NCBI GenBank assembly: GCA_022578605.1
Contig: MU394069.1
Span: 372,001 to 436,000 of the forward strand
Reading direction: 5' to 3'
Source: Camillea tinctor
Taxonomy: Eukaryota; Ascomycota; Sordariomycetes; Xylariales; Xylariaceae
Length of the DNA: 64,000 nt
The notes beneath the pieces are model-generated. The model saw nothing but the letters and a program-made list of their open reading frames with translations, made no database searches and was not told where the DNA came from. Shown here piece after piece: positions 1-12,769 of this stretch. The translations under genes and the position numbers were made by a program. The first letter of the stretch is position 1, and every line of letters starts with the position of its first letter.

Positions 1-22
1 TGTACTAACGTACAATTTGTAG

Positions 23-1410
23 GACCTCCACGGAAAGATACCCGGGTTTCAAGGGTTAGCCCTTGATATTATAGATTCTGCAGCACTCGTCCATGTTGCG
101 AGAAAGCAGCTCACTAAGTCCCTTGGTATGTCGGTGGTGTATCACATAAAATAGAGAAAATATAAGTGGCTAATACGGGAATATTCTGGACACAGCCAAA
201 GTTACTGAGACTCTCTCTGAAGAGGCTACAATTGCATTTTCGACCAACTTGGGCGACTCAACAGGTAGGCTGGATCCTACTAGGAAATTCCCACATTAAT
301 TCCACTCGCTTACGGGAAACAGAGTGGAAGAAGATCCATGCTAAGCCGGCGGTTCTCGATATAATTTCTCGGATTTCTTCACGGGTCTTCCTTGGCGATG
401 AGCTATGCCGCAACGAAGAGTGGCTCCGAATCACGAAGTCCTACACCGTAACTGTCTTCACTGCTGCCGCAAAGCTACGATTGTTCCCCGCCGTAATTCA
501 AGCTGTGGTTCACTGGTTCGTGCCTGAGTGTCAGCAGCTGAGAGCCCTACACGCTCGTGCCAGAGAAATCATTACACCTGTGATCGAGAAGCGCAAGCAG
601 ATTAAGAAGGAGGCCGTCGCAAAAGGAGAATCGATCCCGAAATTCAACGATGCTATTGAGTGGTTTGAGGAGGAAGCGAAGAAGCCAAACTACGACCCTG
701 CTAACTTCCAGTTGTGCTTGTCCGTCGTCGCGATTCACACTAGTTCCGATCTCATGCAGCAAGTTATACTGGATCTCGCCGAAAACCCCCAATTCATCGA
801 GCCGATTCGGGAAGAAATTGTGAAGGTCCTGCGTGCTGAGGGCTGGAAGAAGACCGCGCTCTACAACATGAAGCTACTGGATAGTGCCATTAAGGAGTCC
901 CAGCGCCGGAAGCCCATCGGCTTGAGTAAGAGTCCCCTAGACCAGATCATTATATATTATTTACTAACTGGCCTAGCCTCTATGCGTCGGTTCGTTACGG
1001 ATGATATCACTCTATCTAATGGTGTAAGCCTCAAATACGGCGACCGCGTCGTAGTCGACTCGACCAATATGTGGGACTCCAAGAAATACGAGAACCCGCT
1101 TGCATATAACCCGTACCGCTTCCTGGAGATGCGCTCGAAGCCAGAAACAGAGAACATGGCGCTCCTCGTCGCGACCAGCGCAGGCCACCTGGGCTTCGGA
1201 CACGGCGAGCACTCGTGCCCGGGTCGCTTCTTCGCTGCTAACGAGATCAAGATCGCGCTGTGCCACATGCTGATCAAGTACGAGTGGAAGCTTGCTCCTG
1301 GCAGTAGCACCGAGCCTAACGTTAACGGGTTGGACCTGAGCGCGAATCTTGAGGCAGAGCTATTGGTGCGGCGCCGCCAGAACATGGAGATCGATATTGA
1401 TTCGATATAA
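23..1410 (+). CDS. Cytochrome P450 monooxygenase (3' part; gene runs off the window start)
   Basis: Haem-thiolate monooxygenase, C-terminal about 402 residues. Exons read as 23-125, 196-264, 323-925 and 977-1410. The first 22 bases are an intron tail (TACTAAC branch-like sequence, then TAG). Splicing restores an uninterrupted P450 reading through KVTETLSEEAT and TEWKKIHAKPAV. Visible landmarks are the ETLR/ExxR-type KESQR in the K helix, an I-helix-like AIHTSSDLMQQ, PERF-region YNPYRFLEM, and the haem loop FGHGEHSCPGRFFA with the cysteine ligand. The style resembles the fungal group that includes ent-kaurene oxidase-like and LovA-like enzymes. The 51-nt intron at 926-976 keeps the frame open, so it is easy to miss. 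The N-terminal membrane anchor lies outside the window. Substrate unknown; no other secondary-metabolism gene is adjacent. Confidence 0.9.
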
Positions 1411-2378
1411 TGCGCAGCATAGCGTCGTATTGCATCAGCGTGTAGATTAGCGTTCTCCTTTTCATCTAGATTATTAGACTCTCCTCTGGAGGAAGCGATA
1501 GTGGCCGGCCCTTAGGATTTGTGGGTATAGCAGGACAGGTTATGTGGCGCGAATATGTAAAGGGTAATGGTGTCTATTGTTTTCCGTTTGGGTACGTTTC
1601 TTGTGCATATGGTACATTCGTTGGCTCTCAGATTTCTGATGGGTCGTTCACTTTCCTTTGTTAGCAGGTGGAAGTAAAAGGCAGGATGTTGATGCTCTGG
1701 TAATTTGGGTGTTATATAGGAAGGCTTACCTAGGTACTTAGCTGAACAAGCACCATTCTTGCAGCATCAACTATTCAAATTTTCTACTTAGCAGACAAGA
1801 AATATATTAATGATATAATGTGAAGTTGCTAAAACCAGTTTAATGCCTTTTGACTTTCTGGAACCTAGTCAGTGATATTTCAAGGGAAGTAAGTGCTTAA
1901 ACGCAAATAAGACTGCGAGACCCGGACGGCGGGCAAAAGAACTCTGTATTCTTAGGACTACAAAGACATACTAATAAATTCTTCTTGGTTACCTAGGTAG
2001 GTAATTAAAAAAAACAATACCTTATAGCGCGTTCTGCATTAATCGGTTGCCAGGTAGCAATATATGAAAAGAAGGATAGCAAACAGACTGCCACATTGTC
2101 TTCAGTCACTAGGATTGTAAGCCCTAAAACAGTTTCGTCTTTGTAAAGTATCTGGTAACAATATAGCCATATTGCAACCATAAGAGTTACTTCTTTTTAT
2201 CAACATTTGTGCTCACCAGCATCTTATAAATAAATAAAAATTGCACGAAAATTAACATAATTACATAGTTATGTTATATATATACAATTTAACTATGGTT
2301 AAGTATCTTTTGTATTAGCCCTCCCTAAAAGGAAGCAATTATTCTAACGGAGATCTCTTTATAGTTGCACACTTCACA
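1411..2378. other. Intergenic, convergent 3' ends
   Basis: AT-rich spacer between the P450 and the oppositely oriented beta-galactosidase. It holds two copies of the palindrome TACCTAGGTA (1727-1736 and 1990-1999). No gene is seen. Confidence 0.6.
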
Positions 2379-5300
2379 TTACGCATAGTCCAACCTATTC
2401 TCTGACCAACTAGGCCTCAAGTACGATGCGTCGAAACCCATATCATACGAGCTTGCATGCACATAGTCGACCTTCCAGTCAACCTTCATCTCCGCGCCCT
2501 CAGCGCTCTGGCTCCATACTGTAACCGCGATCGTGTTATCCCCATTATACTCCAAGATTCCAGGTGGCACAGGGAAATCAATCTGGTGTCCGATATATGG
2601 GTTAAAACGGCCGTATTGGTAGCCGTTCACAAATAGCAGCGCACGTAACTGGTTCGTCTTGCCCGTTTCTGATTCGAAGGTGCTTTCAGACGGCGCTGTG
2701 AGCCGGAAGGATATGGACACGTCTAGTCCGCTCGGAACCGATAATGGGACCACCGTCCTGAAAACGCGAACGCCAGGCCCGTCTACACTCAATGTCGTAG
2801 CATTTCCTTCCAGAGCTTCCCAGTCTGAATCCGCGTATCCTGGCAAATGCATGCCCACGCGCTCAGCGTACAGTCCGCCCTCGTTCAGGGGGCCGCGAAC
2901 AGGATCGATGGGAGTGTCGGCAGTGGCGGTGCCCGCGATCTTCCACTTACTAAAGGAATACTCGCCAGGGCCGAGGAGGGTGGCATTGGTGATGCCGCGT
3001 GGGTCCAAGGCCTCTGCTCGTTGGTTGTGACCTGAGTTGTCCATGAGTATAACCAGCACATTATCGCCTTCGGTATTCAGCGTTGCGTTCGAAAATGAGA
3101 ATTCAAGCCCCTGTTTCTCGATATACGATAAACCAAGCCAAGAGCCGACGAACTGAGAGTTCAACCAGACTGAGTAGCCAAACGCGAGGCCGCCTGTAAT
3201 GTCAATAAAAACTCCGGTTGGCGGGTTTGTGGTCGTAGGGAAGGTCGCTCGATAGATGTGGGATCCAGCATGGATGCCATAGTCATCAACGTAGAGCACA
3301 GGGTTGTTTAGCGCTGGGGTAGTAGGGTTAGAAGTGTTGGTGTTTGTAGCAGCTAGAGCATATTAGTCACTTAGCTATGATTCAATCTTGGGTTTATATC
3401 ATACCTTTCCACGCAATCCCAGAAGGGTCGTAATCTGTCTCAATCTCCGGAAGACTGTCTGCATATTTCCATCCGGATAGTTGAGGCAGATTGTATGAAG
3501 GGGCACCCTCAAGCTGGGCAGTCAATATTCCACTCTTGGTTGAGGCACTCCGTATTTTCTTCCCGTTCCATTTGACCGAAGATATTGACTTCGGAGCAAA
3601 TATGTTAATGGTGGTTTTGTTTGCGACATCTCCTGTAAGCTCTAGGTCAAGGCCCTTAATTGCTGCCGAGCGAACCAAGTAGGGGCCTTGGACAAGAACT
3701 AGAAAATATTCGTAAGCATCGCAGCTTTGGCCTAAAAGATCACTGTTATAGATGTTCTTACCTGTAGAGTTTTCTGGGGCCATCGGGTCGTTATTGAGGC
3801 TCGAGGCCCAGAACAAGTAGGCGGATGATCGATCAAGAAGCACCACTTTTGCCCCGTCTTCTAGCTCGACTATGCTCATCCCGGTTTTTTGAGTAAATGC
3901 TACGGTGAGGTTAGACTTTCCAGAATGGAATTTGACATTTGCACACCCATTGCAAGATGTCAATTTCCCATGCCTAACACCTTGCACCGTAAATTCTCCT
4001 GACTCGCCTGTTGGCACCCAAAGTGCCAAAACTTCCTTTCCATCGATAACGGCGTATGTCAAGACTTCGGCTGTAGAGTAGAGCAACGACTTGCTTCCAA
4101 AATTGAAGTCGGTGACTAGAATTTTAGCCTGGTGGCCATTGATTGTGATGTCCCCGCCATGTTGGGGCACGGTGACTTGACGGGAATTTGTTAGCATGGA
4201 ATAACAAGATGAGAGATCATCTATGGTTCAGACTTACGGGGTCCCTCAGATGTGTTTACCTGGAGTTTGAAAGTCTCAAGTGTTGATGAAGGGGAATATG
4301 CATGCATCGCGACGTAAAAGCCAGCTCCCGTTTCGGGGTTCCTTAGTTCTGATACAGCAATGGCCGTGTTGCTTGAATAACCAGTGCTCTACCAACGCAC
4401 GTTAGAAGAATTATCATATTATTTTCGGGAATATACACCCACGTTGCCCACACGATCTGTCATCGACAGGTCCTTTGCCACTGTTTATTCGTTAGTAGGT
4501 ATCCCAGACTGGAGGTCAAATTGCCTATGCACACGTACCTCGTGTAAACTGTGTCAGCAACTTCGTCTCGTAGTACTTGCTACCGATTATACGGTTCTCG
4601 GATATCGGCGAAGAATAGTCGTAACTCGTAGCTAATGCAGATTAGTATATGTAGCTAAATGATTTCTGGCCAACCTAGGCCTCTACTCACCAACGACATT
4701 AGCCGCGTGCCATCCCCATGATGTCCCACCAAAAAGCATGTAGAGTGATATTGCGCTGACTCGTTGGTATATCAGGTTACGGTAGAACATGTTGGCGAAA
4801 TTAGCACCAATGTCACTTGAGCACCCGCCCTGAGGGCCACCCCAGGGGTTGTAGGATCCACCTTGGAATTCGGGCATGAAGTTTGGCTGTGTCCTAGCGA
4901 TTGTGTTAGCTGGCTGTTGTTCTAATATCGGAAAATGTTCAACTTACGGTGACTGGACGGTAAAGTAACTTCAACTGTTAGTAATAAACATCGCCACTTC
5001 TTAAAATTGCATCACTTACTCGTAGTAGTTTTGGGTTTGCTGTTAATTGTTAGCTAATTGTCTGTGGTTCGATTCTATGGTTGAACTCACATAGGCCACA
5101 TATTGGCCGTTGGTCCCTGTGCACTCACTAAGATTGCAACTCCAGCACGATGGATAGCTGTCAAGCCCTACAACATCTACATTTCCTGTTGCGTTTGAAA
5201 AGTCCTTAGACCAAGAGTATCCTCTCTAATAGCAGTTAGCCACCTTACTCCCCCGATCCCTGATTCCAGTTCCTTACCATATTTGGCGCATTGTGGGATA

Positions 5301-6235
5301 AGGGAACATCGATACCGTTGTCTCTGGCTGTCTTCTCCAATAATGCCATATATTCTTGGACGGGTACATTATCGGTCTTCTTGCCCACATCTAGCCACTG
5401 CTCTCCCAGTTCGTTTTCGATTTGGAACATAATCACATTTCCGCCGTTGGTGATCAGGTGAGGCGCTATAATTTTCGAGATCTCTGTCATATATGGCGTC
5501 CATGCGTCTGTGTATCTTGGATCATTATCTCGTAAACCTCCGTACGCCCCGGTAGTTATCCAAAGTGGGAAACCCCCACCGTTCGCTTCTGCGTTGATAT
5601 ATGGACCTGGTCGTATTATCATATACATCCCAAGTTCCTTTGCTAGAGTCATTATTTCGGTAAAGTTATGCGCGCCATTCTCGAAATCCAGAACACCAGG
5701 GATCGGATTATGGTAGCCCCAATGATTATATATGGAGAAGGCGTTAAAGCTAAAAGGTTTAGCATCACCACACTATGGCCATTGTGGATATTTGACCTAC
5801 CCTGCAGCTTTCACCTTCTCCAGCAGATCACGCCACAATTCGGGTCTACTCGAAATCTCTTGTCAGTGGGAGTGGTAAACACAATTCTAAATCTGGCCAA
5901 CAACATACACAGGATATCTCCAATAGTGAAACTATATTCATTCGTTAGAAAAACATTTTATCAAGCGTTACCGTGTAAATAAATTAGGTGTCAAACTCAC
6001 TTCTCCAGAGAATACAAAGAGCCGCTGACCATTAACGTGGAAACTGTGGTGATCCCTGTTTCGTTATAGTCAGACATATTCCCCCGGTATAGAGAGGATT
6101 TTCAACTAACCATTGGACGAGATCGGTAAGGTCGTTATCATGTAACGGCCACCCAGTCGAAGTTTCTTGGGCGATCACCCTGGGTATAGAAGCAGTAATG
6201 CCTAAAAGGCACAGAAGCTTCTTGAGACTTGCCAT
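2379..6235 (-). CDS. Secreted GH35 beta-galactosidase, 14 exons
   Basis: Family 35 glycoside hydrolase releasing terminal beta-galactosyl residues, probably extracellular. Exons on the minus strand: 6235-6111, 6055-6001, 5931-5909, 5848-5801, 5749-5278, 5225-5091, 5039-5020, 4968-4948, 4893-4691, 4631-4539, 4480-4443, 4388-4238, 4175-3405 and 3352-2379. They sum to 3129 nt, giving 1042 aa, which fits the family. The N terminus [16 protein letters not shown] looks like a signal peptide. The barrel shows [16 protein letters not shown], the acid/base glutamate in FQIENELG and the nucleophile glutamate in MPEFQGG; the beta-galactosidase domains 2-5 follow, including the PETGAGFYV and AGSHIYR regions. 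Stops between exon blocks are removed by splicing, so the gene looks intact. Three exons are only 20-23 nt. Orthologues include LacA-type enzymes, but I cannot assign a subtype. Confidence 0.93.
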
Positions 6236-8758
6236 GATAGCGTGTAGGATCACAATGCCCTGTCTTCCTCGGAGCGAGACAACAGAGACATGCTCTATGT
6301 TGAAACAGGCTGGCTATTTATTTGTTTTCGTACCTCGCTTACAACGGATGCGATCTCCACCCGGACAGAAGGGGACCGTAGTCCATCACGAATTTGGGGA
6401 ATCATCGGCCCAGGCTTCCCCACGATATTCTTCATTCGCGGGGTAATTCATGGCCGAAATAGCGGTAGGATTTTAGCCTGCCTTGGTCTATAATCGACAG
6501 GGGAAAACAAAATTGAGGAACAGGATTGCCATCATAGTCAAGAAAGGGGTGGGGCCCAATACTACCTAAGATCTTAGCAAGTTATGCGCATCAATCGCAC
6601 CGTGGAAACCACTTGGTACTAGCAAATAGCACTCTGGGCAGAGCGAGCGAGCTAACCAGGTGTATTAATTAGCGGTCCCATTAATTAGAGCCGTGAGCCG
6701 CAGCCCGAGAAGACGGAACCCCCAACCCCACCGTCATGTGAACAATACAAGATAGCAGTCAACTTGATTTGAAGCTATACCGGTGATATAACAACATACA
6801 TGTAACATTCAGATTTACCAGTAATTCTAAGTAGCAAAGTTTTTTTTGTACAGGATTAGATCAGAAAAGTTCCAAAGACCAAGAACTGCTGTAATACTCA
6901 TTGTTTACCTAGGCAGAGAGCAAGTAATTTGATTATAAGTTAGCTCGCATCACTGAAGCACTACCTTCCTACCAGTAGCATATACACTGTTTTAGGTACC
7001 TAGGTACTATAAATACAGGTTCACTAATCTCCGTTCAAGTCAATGTGTTAGAGGAATAACTCCAGGGGGCAGCAGCAGAAGAAGAAAGGCTTAGAGCAAA
7101 CATCCGCAGAGTACCTTCTCGAGTCGAGTTATTAATGTAGATCAACGAAACACCACAGGCCGTAGAAAAGAATGCGATGATCTTATTGCAACTTCAGCAC
7201 CTAATCCTAATTATCTACATAACTTCTAAGGTTAACAATCTTGAATCAACTTATCCCTTCTGGTAAACTAAAAGTAAAAGATAGTGAAGCGCCATAGGTT
7301 ATAATAGTTTATTTTCCACATCTGCTTCCCCCAGAGGTCCTAAAAATCCTCCATGCGTTTACAAATCTGTGTCATAAGATACTATGAAGTTTAATTGCCT
7401 CGCACTAAGTATTCTGCTCGTCCAGCATTGATATTTTGCTGTCATATGAGACTGAGTCTCTTGATTTGACGAATAGTTAGCACGTAATATATTTTTAACG
7501 TCTTTATCCCATGAAAAATACAGAAAGACTTAGGGCAACAGCACAGGATGTAAGGGTCTGGGAAAACATCATCACCGGAGTAATCAGCCATAGCCACCAC
7601 TGGCCCATCCCGATTTACTTCCACATCACCGAACTCGCAGTCCCAAAGAATTCTGACTTCAAGAACAGGATAATTGAGAACATGTAGCCTTAGAAATATT
7701 AGTGTCAAAAGCAATGTAACAGACCCCAGGATACAAGGAGACTATAGAGCGTATAATAATATTAGACAATACCGTAATTCTATTCCTCCACACAACAAAT
7801 TCATAATTACTTAAGGTCCTTGTTAGAATATTTGGGATAATAGTGTCGATATAATATATTTGAGACACCCCAATGTTAGAGTGTTGATGTCTGCCGTGCT
7901 GCTGGGCTGCTCAGCTTTGCATAACATAGAAATGTAGCTTTTTCTTCTATGTACAGGTGGATTAGTTGATTAGTCGATCAGGTTTTGTATTGATCACAAA
8001 TCTCTCCTTAGCCCCCCGAGATTCCGGGGGTTAGGATACACAACTCATTTTTCATTGTAAACATGTCGAGAAAGTCATTGAAGGGTGGCAGGTGAAATTC
8101 TCACATATCTTTTACGACTTTATATCAAAACTATGATAGTTCAATAGGGCATGATAGGGTACATACCAAGAGTAGATAGCTAGGTATCCAACCAGACGGT
8201 AGTCGAATCGGTACATGAGAGCAAAGTTGGAAAGAGGGTAATCGACCTCAGGGCACCTACGCAACTCTCCCCCCTCCCCCCCAAAGAAAAAAGGTGCCAC
8301 CCTTCTGTTCCAAATAATAACAGACTTTATTGACAAAACTAAGTCGACCAACAGCATTGAATGCATTGGCCAGGATCGACCACAATATTAGCCTGATTTT
8401 GGCTGCTCCTTTTCTCTATTTGATGGCACAACTACATTGATATCGACCTCCACTACCCTTTTCCACAATTGTTTCCACGGGCTTTTGTGTCATACAATTG
8501 TTGTTGATCCGCACAATACCCTAAATCTACCTAGGTACATAACAAACCTGTGCAAATCCACGCAGCCCATCCCATCCTCCCAACTCCTTCCCAACTAAAA
8601 CCTATTCCTCAATTGACCTTGGACATTTGGAATCTTTGCAAGCTCCCTTTTGTCTCCAATCCTTCCTAACCTATCCAAGTTACCTTGACAAGAGCAGAAG
8701 AGTTCTATCATCCTCATCAATAACAATAACGCCAGTGTCTATTGTATTGTCCTTCAAA
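6236..8758. other. 2.5-kb intergenic region, divergent promoters
   Basis: AT-rich spacer between the beta-galactosidase start and the J-domain gene start. TACCTAGGTA occurs at 6997-7006 and 8528-8537. Short minus-strand open frames at 7442-7868 have no recognisable family. A C/G-rich patch lies near 8011-8030 and a C run near 8271-8282. Confidence 0.5.
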
Positions 8759-10028
8759 ATGGCAGACCCTATGAAGAACAAGAACCTATACGAGATCTTA
8801 AAGATAGATCGTAATGCCAGTCAACAGATGATTCAGGACGCATACCAACGTCTGAAGCGTGATCTCAATATTCCTGTCTACCACCTCGACTGGATAGCCG
8901 ACGAAACGTTTCGCGTACGTGACACCCACTCCCCCTACCGTCTCGCATTTCCTATCTCATTCAAACTAACACATTACACCAATTTTCACCCATCATCACA
9001 GCTAGACCAAGCGTATAGCATCCTGTCCGACCAGGAGAAACGCAAGGCATACGATGCTCTACACCCAGATGGAAACCGGGACATAATCCCGTTTAAGGTC
9101 ACTCTTCCTGACAACCCGAACCGCAGGTTGTACCCAGATGTGCTAGTTGAGGCGATGACAACCGGTATCGGCAATGGCAACTACCTGCGTGCTGAGGAGC
9201 TGATCCGGCGCCGTGAAGAAGAGCAGACTGGGGTTTGTAGTAAGTTTTTTTTTTCCCTCTTCTAGAAAGCTTTTCTCTATTTCTCTTTTCTTTCCTCCTT
9301 CGTCTCCTTCTCCTTAACGTTGTGTCCTTGCCTTGCTTAGTTTTATTTCCCCCTCTTCCTTATTCACATGATGAGGGAAAGGGGAGTAAGCGAACCAAGC
9401 ACTTGAACATACAGCATGAGTCCCTCCCAATCCACGAACATGACGATGATATGTTTACCCACCCCTACAATATATAACTGACCTTCCATTCTCCGGACCA
9501 GATCACCTTCGCGGCTAGATCCCGCGGGGCCAATACCACGCCTGCCATGTCTGCGGACGTCTTAGCTTGGGCAGCAGTTTTCAGTGTGCCCGATGTTCAA
9601 TATTCATTTGCTGCATAGAGTGCAAGAGTAACCTGTTGCTGGGGCCAATTCTCCGGCAAGCTTGGTTCGCTGACCAGACCCCCGACCATCAACGTCAAAC
9701 TCAGGGTAACCCGATCGTCCTGCAGGGACCCATTCCTCAGGAGAGCTTTTTACAGCCCCATCCTCTATGGCAGGGCCGGTTCCATCACCTGATTCCAGCC
9801 CATCCTAACCATCAGCTGCTTGTTACTCCAGTTTCAAACATACCGCAGCGTCCTAATGGCCAGCACTGCCCTGCCCCTCAACCACTCCCTGCTCCTCAAC
9901 CACTTCCTGCCCCTCAACCAGTCCCCGCCCCTCAACGGGGCCCAATCCGTCGCTCGCTCCCGAATCGACGACAGGATCCTCTTCGTCGACCAAACTCTGG
10001 CTCGCAGTCGGACAACAAGAAGAACTAA
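8759..10028 (+). CDS. J-domain-like protein with Cys-rich finger and PAPQP repeats
   Basis: Predicted 298 aa in three exons: 8759-8914, 9002-9232 and 9519-10028. The N-terminal 75 residues read as a J domain (NLYEILKIDRNASQQMIQDA, then AYSILSDQEKRKAYDALHPDG after the first intron). The canonical HPD between helices II and III is not present at its place (NIPVYHLDW), so Hsp70 stimulation is doubtful. The 87-nt first intron keeps the frame open. The third exon supplies a double CxxC finger (ACHVCGR, FQCARCS, ICCIECKSN), then a Pro/Gln-rich tail with PAPQP repeats and a basic end. The second splice is uncertain: it uses an unusual GTTTGT donor at 9233, with a GTAAGT at 9240 as alternative, but only the former joins the Cys-rich frame at acceptor 9518. 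An extra exon inside 9233-9518 is possible. Confidence 0.65.
9870..9935 (+). repeat. 18-bp coding tandem repeat, about 3.7 copies
   Basis: Unit CCTGCCCCTCAACCACTC, period 18 with a few substitutions, translated as repeats of PAPQP plus L or V. It lies in the last exon of the J-domain-like gene. Confidence 0.85.
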
Positions 10029-10897
10029 GGGGAAGCAGGAGAGGAAGGGAAGGACTTTCCCGTACCCAACCTCCCATACCGGCGGTAAAAAACCACTACG
10101 ACGGCGAAGAACAGATGAGCATGGATGAACAAATGGATAGATGAATGTATGGGCGGGTGGGATTCTTTTCTACGGCAGGCGGCGACGGAACGAGATCTGG
10201 ATGTGGGTACACATACCCTCAGTATACTGAGAGTTTTCACTTTGTGCGTTTCTCGGGAGGAAGTATACTGCCTAGAGAGATGGGGAAAATTCGCTGGTGG
10301 TGGTACACGCATAGGGGATGGTATTTCGATGGTGTGGTTTCATGGTTTCGCGATTCACTTCTTGTCCCTAGAGCAAGCCGGCATGTTGCATAGCAAGCCC
10401 GTGCTGTTCTCAATGGATATTCTATTCTGCTTTTCTTTTCTTTCCTTTTTTCCCATGTAGCACTACTCCCTGGATATCCATTCAACATGGTTATCCACTC
10501 AAGAGAGACCTTGGGAGTTGAGTGCTGAGGGCCTAGGTAGACTCATAGATCTAGGTATTCGGGTTCCCTATAGTAGGGTTGCAAAACGTCAATCAACTTG
10601 ACTTTTATGACAACGGTGTGCTTTTATTTCTTGCTTCTTCTGGGGTTTTCTTGTGACTATGTGCGTATTAGCTTGACGCGTGGCTAATAATACCTGTGAG
10701 ATATACATATGTACCTAATAATTACTGATATAATATCCATAATGTGTGTATATGTGTGTGTGTAGTATAACCTAACCCACATCCTCTCCCAAAATGCTAA
10801 GTTGTTCCAAGTTCATGATGTATCCAAACCGCATTGGCACTCGCACCATTTCCCCCTTTCCCTTTTCTCTCCACGCGAAACCACTTTACTCCGGCAT
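10029..10897. other. Intergenic, convergent 3' ends
   Basis: Spacer between the J-domain-like gene and the MFS gene. It holds a short TG-rich microsatellite near 10744-10765. Open frames in 10125-10490 show no family resemblance and probably lie in the 3' UTR. Confidence 0.5.
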
Positions 10898-12769
10898 CTA
10901 TATGTTATTAACCGGGAACCTTGTCCTCAGATGTTCGCCGTACTTGATAAGCACAAACGATACCGGGACCAGCGCCACTGCGATGAAGCCGAGCAAGCTG
11001 TTACCCCACCCGAGACCTAGCTTCGCATACATTTTCAGCCCAGCGAGGGGCAGCACCGCGCCCGCAATCGACCTAACGATTGTGTTCGTAGCAAGGGCCG
11101 AAGCGGCGTAGACTGTGTATGCATCGACGAGGTACGTCTGGATCGCCATGAATATAACCAAGTTACCGACGCCCACTATGGCTGTACCGATAATAGGTGC
11201 TATCCAATGCACATGATACTGTGCCGTCCAACCATAGATAAAAAGCCCGGCTGGGATAGCAGTGGCTCCCAAGGGTAGAAGCGGTAACCGGTATTCGGGC
11301 TTCATTCCAGACTTCGCCGTCCCGGCCGCTTCGGCTACTCTGTCTGCCTCAGCCGCCTTCCTTTGTATGTACCTGTCCGAGGTTGCACTAAAGATCCCTA
11401 TTCCACAGAGACTACCTACTCCAAGACCAAGGAAGGCCAGGCCCACTGTGCTGGTCGAGAAGCCGTACGTATTCGAGAACACATCCGTCATCGTCGTGAA
11501 CATCAGGTAGAGGTAGCCGTAGGTCACCGCCGTATAGAACGCCATGATGACGATAATGGGCGAGCGCATGAACATCTTCACAGGGCGGATGATACCGCGC
11601 TTGAAGTAGTCCTTCGGCGCGAGGCCGATATCGAGCTTAGACCGCAGCAGGGGGTTTCCCGTCTCCTTCCGAAGCCTATTCGTCTTCCGCTGCAGCACCA
11701 CGGGCGCATAACTCTCCTTAAGCGTGAACAGCATGACGATAGCGAGGAACCCCGCCGCGATAGCCAGGATCCAAAACGTCCAGCGCCAGCCCTTAGCCGC
11801 GGCCAGAAAGCCGCCTACGACAGGGCCAATGATGGGGCCGAGCAGGGGGCCCACGCTGTACATGGCCATGGCAAGGCCGCGGTGCTCCTGGGAGATCATG
11901 TCGGCGATGGTGCCGGCGCCGTTGGTGAGGGGCGCGGAGCCGAAGACGCCGGCCAGGAACCGGAACGCTATCAGCGAGTCGAGGCTGGGCGCCAGCGCGC
12001 ACCCCACCGCGAACGCGATGAACCCGACGTTGCAGACGTGGTACACGATGACGCGGCCGTAGATCTCCGACAGCGGCGCGATGACCACGGGCCCGGCCGC
12101 GAACCCGAGCACGTACACCGACACGACGAACGTCGCGATCTCGAGGGACGTCGAGTGGAACTCCTCCACGACCTGGGGTACGGCGGGGGCGAAGATGGCT
12201 GTTTTGGGGGGGGGGAGGGCTCAAGTCAGTGACTGGGGGCAACTAGTTTCACAGCACCGCCAGTTGAAATATGATATATATATATATCAACTTTGGGGCT
12301 GTCCGGGCTTGGTTGTTTACGCACATGAAGCCAGCGGGGAGACGAACGTCATAGCGCTAATAAAACCGCAGTTCATCAGCTTGCGCCAAAGCGGCCAGTT
12401 GTACGGGTTCTCGGGGTCGTCGGGGCCATCCCACCACACCACGTTCTCGTCCTGCTCGTCGTCGCCGCCCGAGTTGTTCCCGCCGCTCGAGTTTGCGCCG
12501 TCCAAGCCCCCCTTCTCCACGTCCCGATCCACGTTGACATTGGACCTCCGCGCGGCCGATTCGCTTTTCCTCCGCTGGTCGGCGATGGACTGTAACCGGC
12601 GCAACTCGCCCTCCTGGTTTAATATGTATCCCTCGCTGGAGGGTATGTCCGCGTCGTGGCCCTCGTCGATAGCTTGGCTCGTCTTGCGCTTGAGTTCTAA
12701 TCTGGTGTCCCCCTCGGTTTCACTGTCTAGATGTACTCCTGAAACCGTCGACGCCGTGCTAGACTCCAT
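10898..12769 (-). CDS. MFS transporter, DHA1 (drug/polyamine:H+ antiporter) type
   Basis: Predicted plasma-membrane proton-coupled exporter, 581 aa. Exons 12769-12325 and 12198-10898 are joined across a 126-nt intron to read SPLASSIFAPAVPQVVEEFH. The first about 130 residues are a hydrophilic acidic cytosolic tail ending in DDPENPYNWPLWRK, a signature region just before TM1 in fungal DHA1 carriers. TM2-TM3 carry APLSEIYGRVIVYH (motif A region); TM4-TM5 carry GTIADMISQEHRGLAMAMYS and GPLLGPIIGPVVGG (antiporter motif C region). A long basic central loop (residues about 330-370) precedes six further membrane segments. The intron contains an 11-12 base G/C homopolymer and a TA run. Substrate cannot be told from sequence. 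Confidence 0.9.

Noticed and set aside
166..340. The continuous open frame at the P450 5' side as coding
   Set aside because: It reads through two introns; splicing gives the expected P450 sequence in another frame.
2379..6235. Beta-galactosidase as a broken pseudogene
   Set aside because: Stops between the exon blocks vanish with normal GT-AG introns, and the spliced length is an exact multiple of three with all family blocks present.
7442..7868. Minus-strand short frames, faintly like a secreted metalloprotease fragment (MADYSGDDVFPDP, CCCPKSF)
   Set aside because: Only a vague resemblance, with no zinc motif, start context or splice support. Not strong enough to call even a pseudogene.
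10125..10490. Overlapping frames of 82-111 codons on both strands
   Set aside because: No family signal; they lie directly downstream of the J-domain-like gene and probably represent its 3' UTR.
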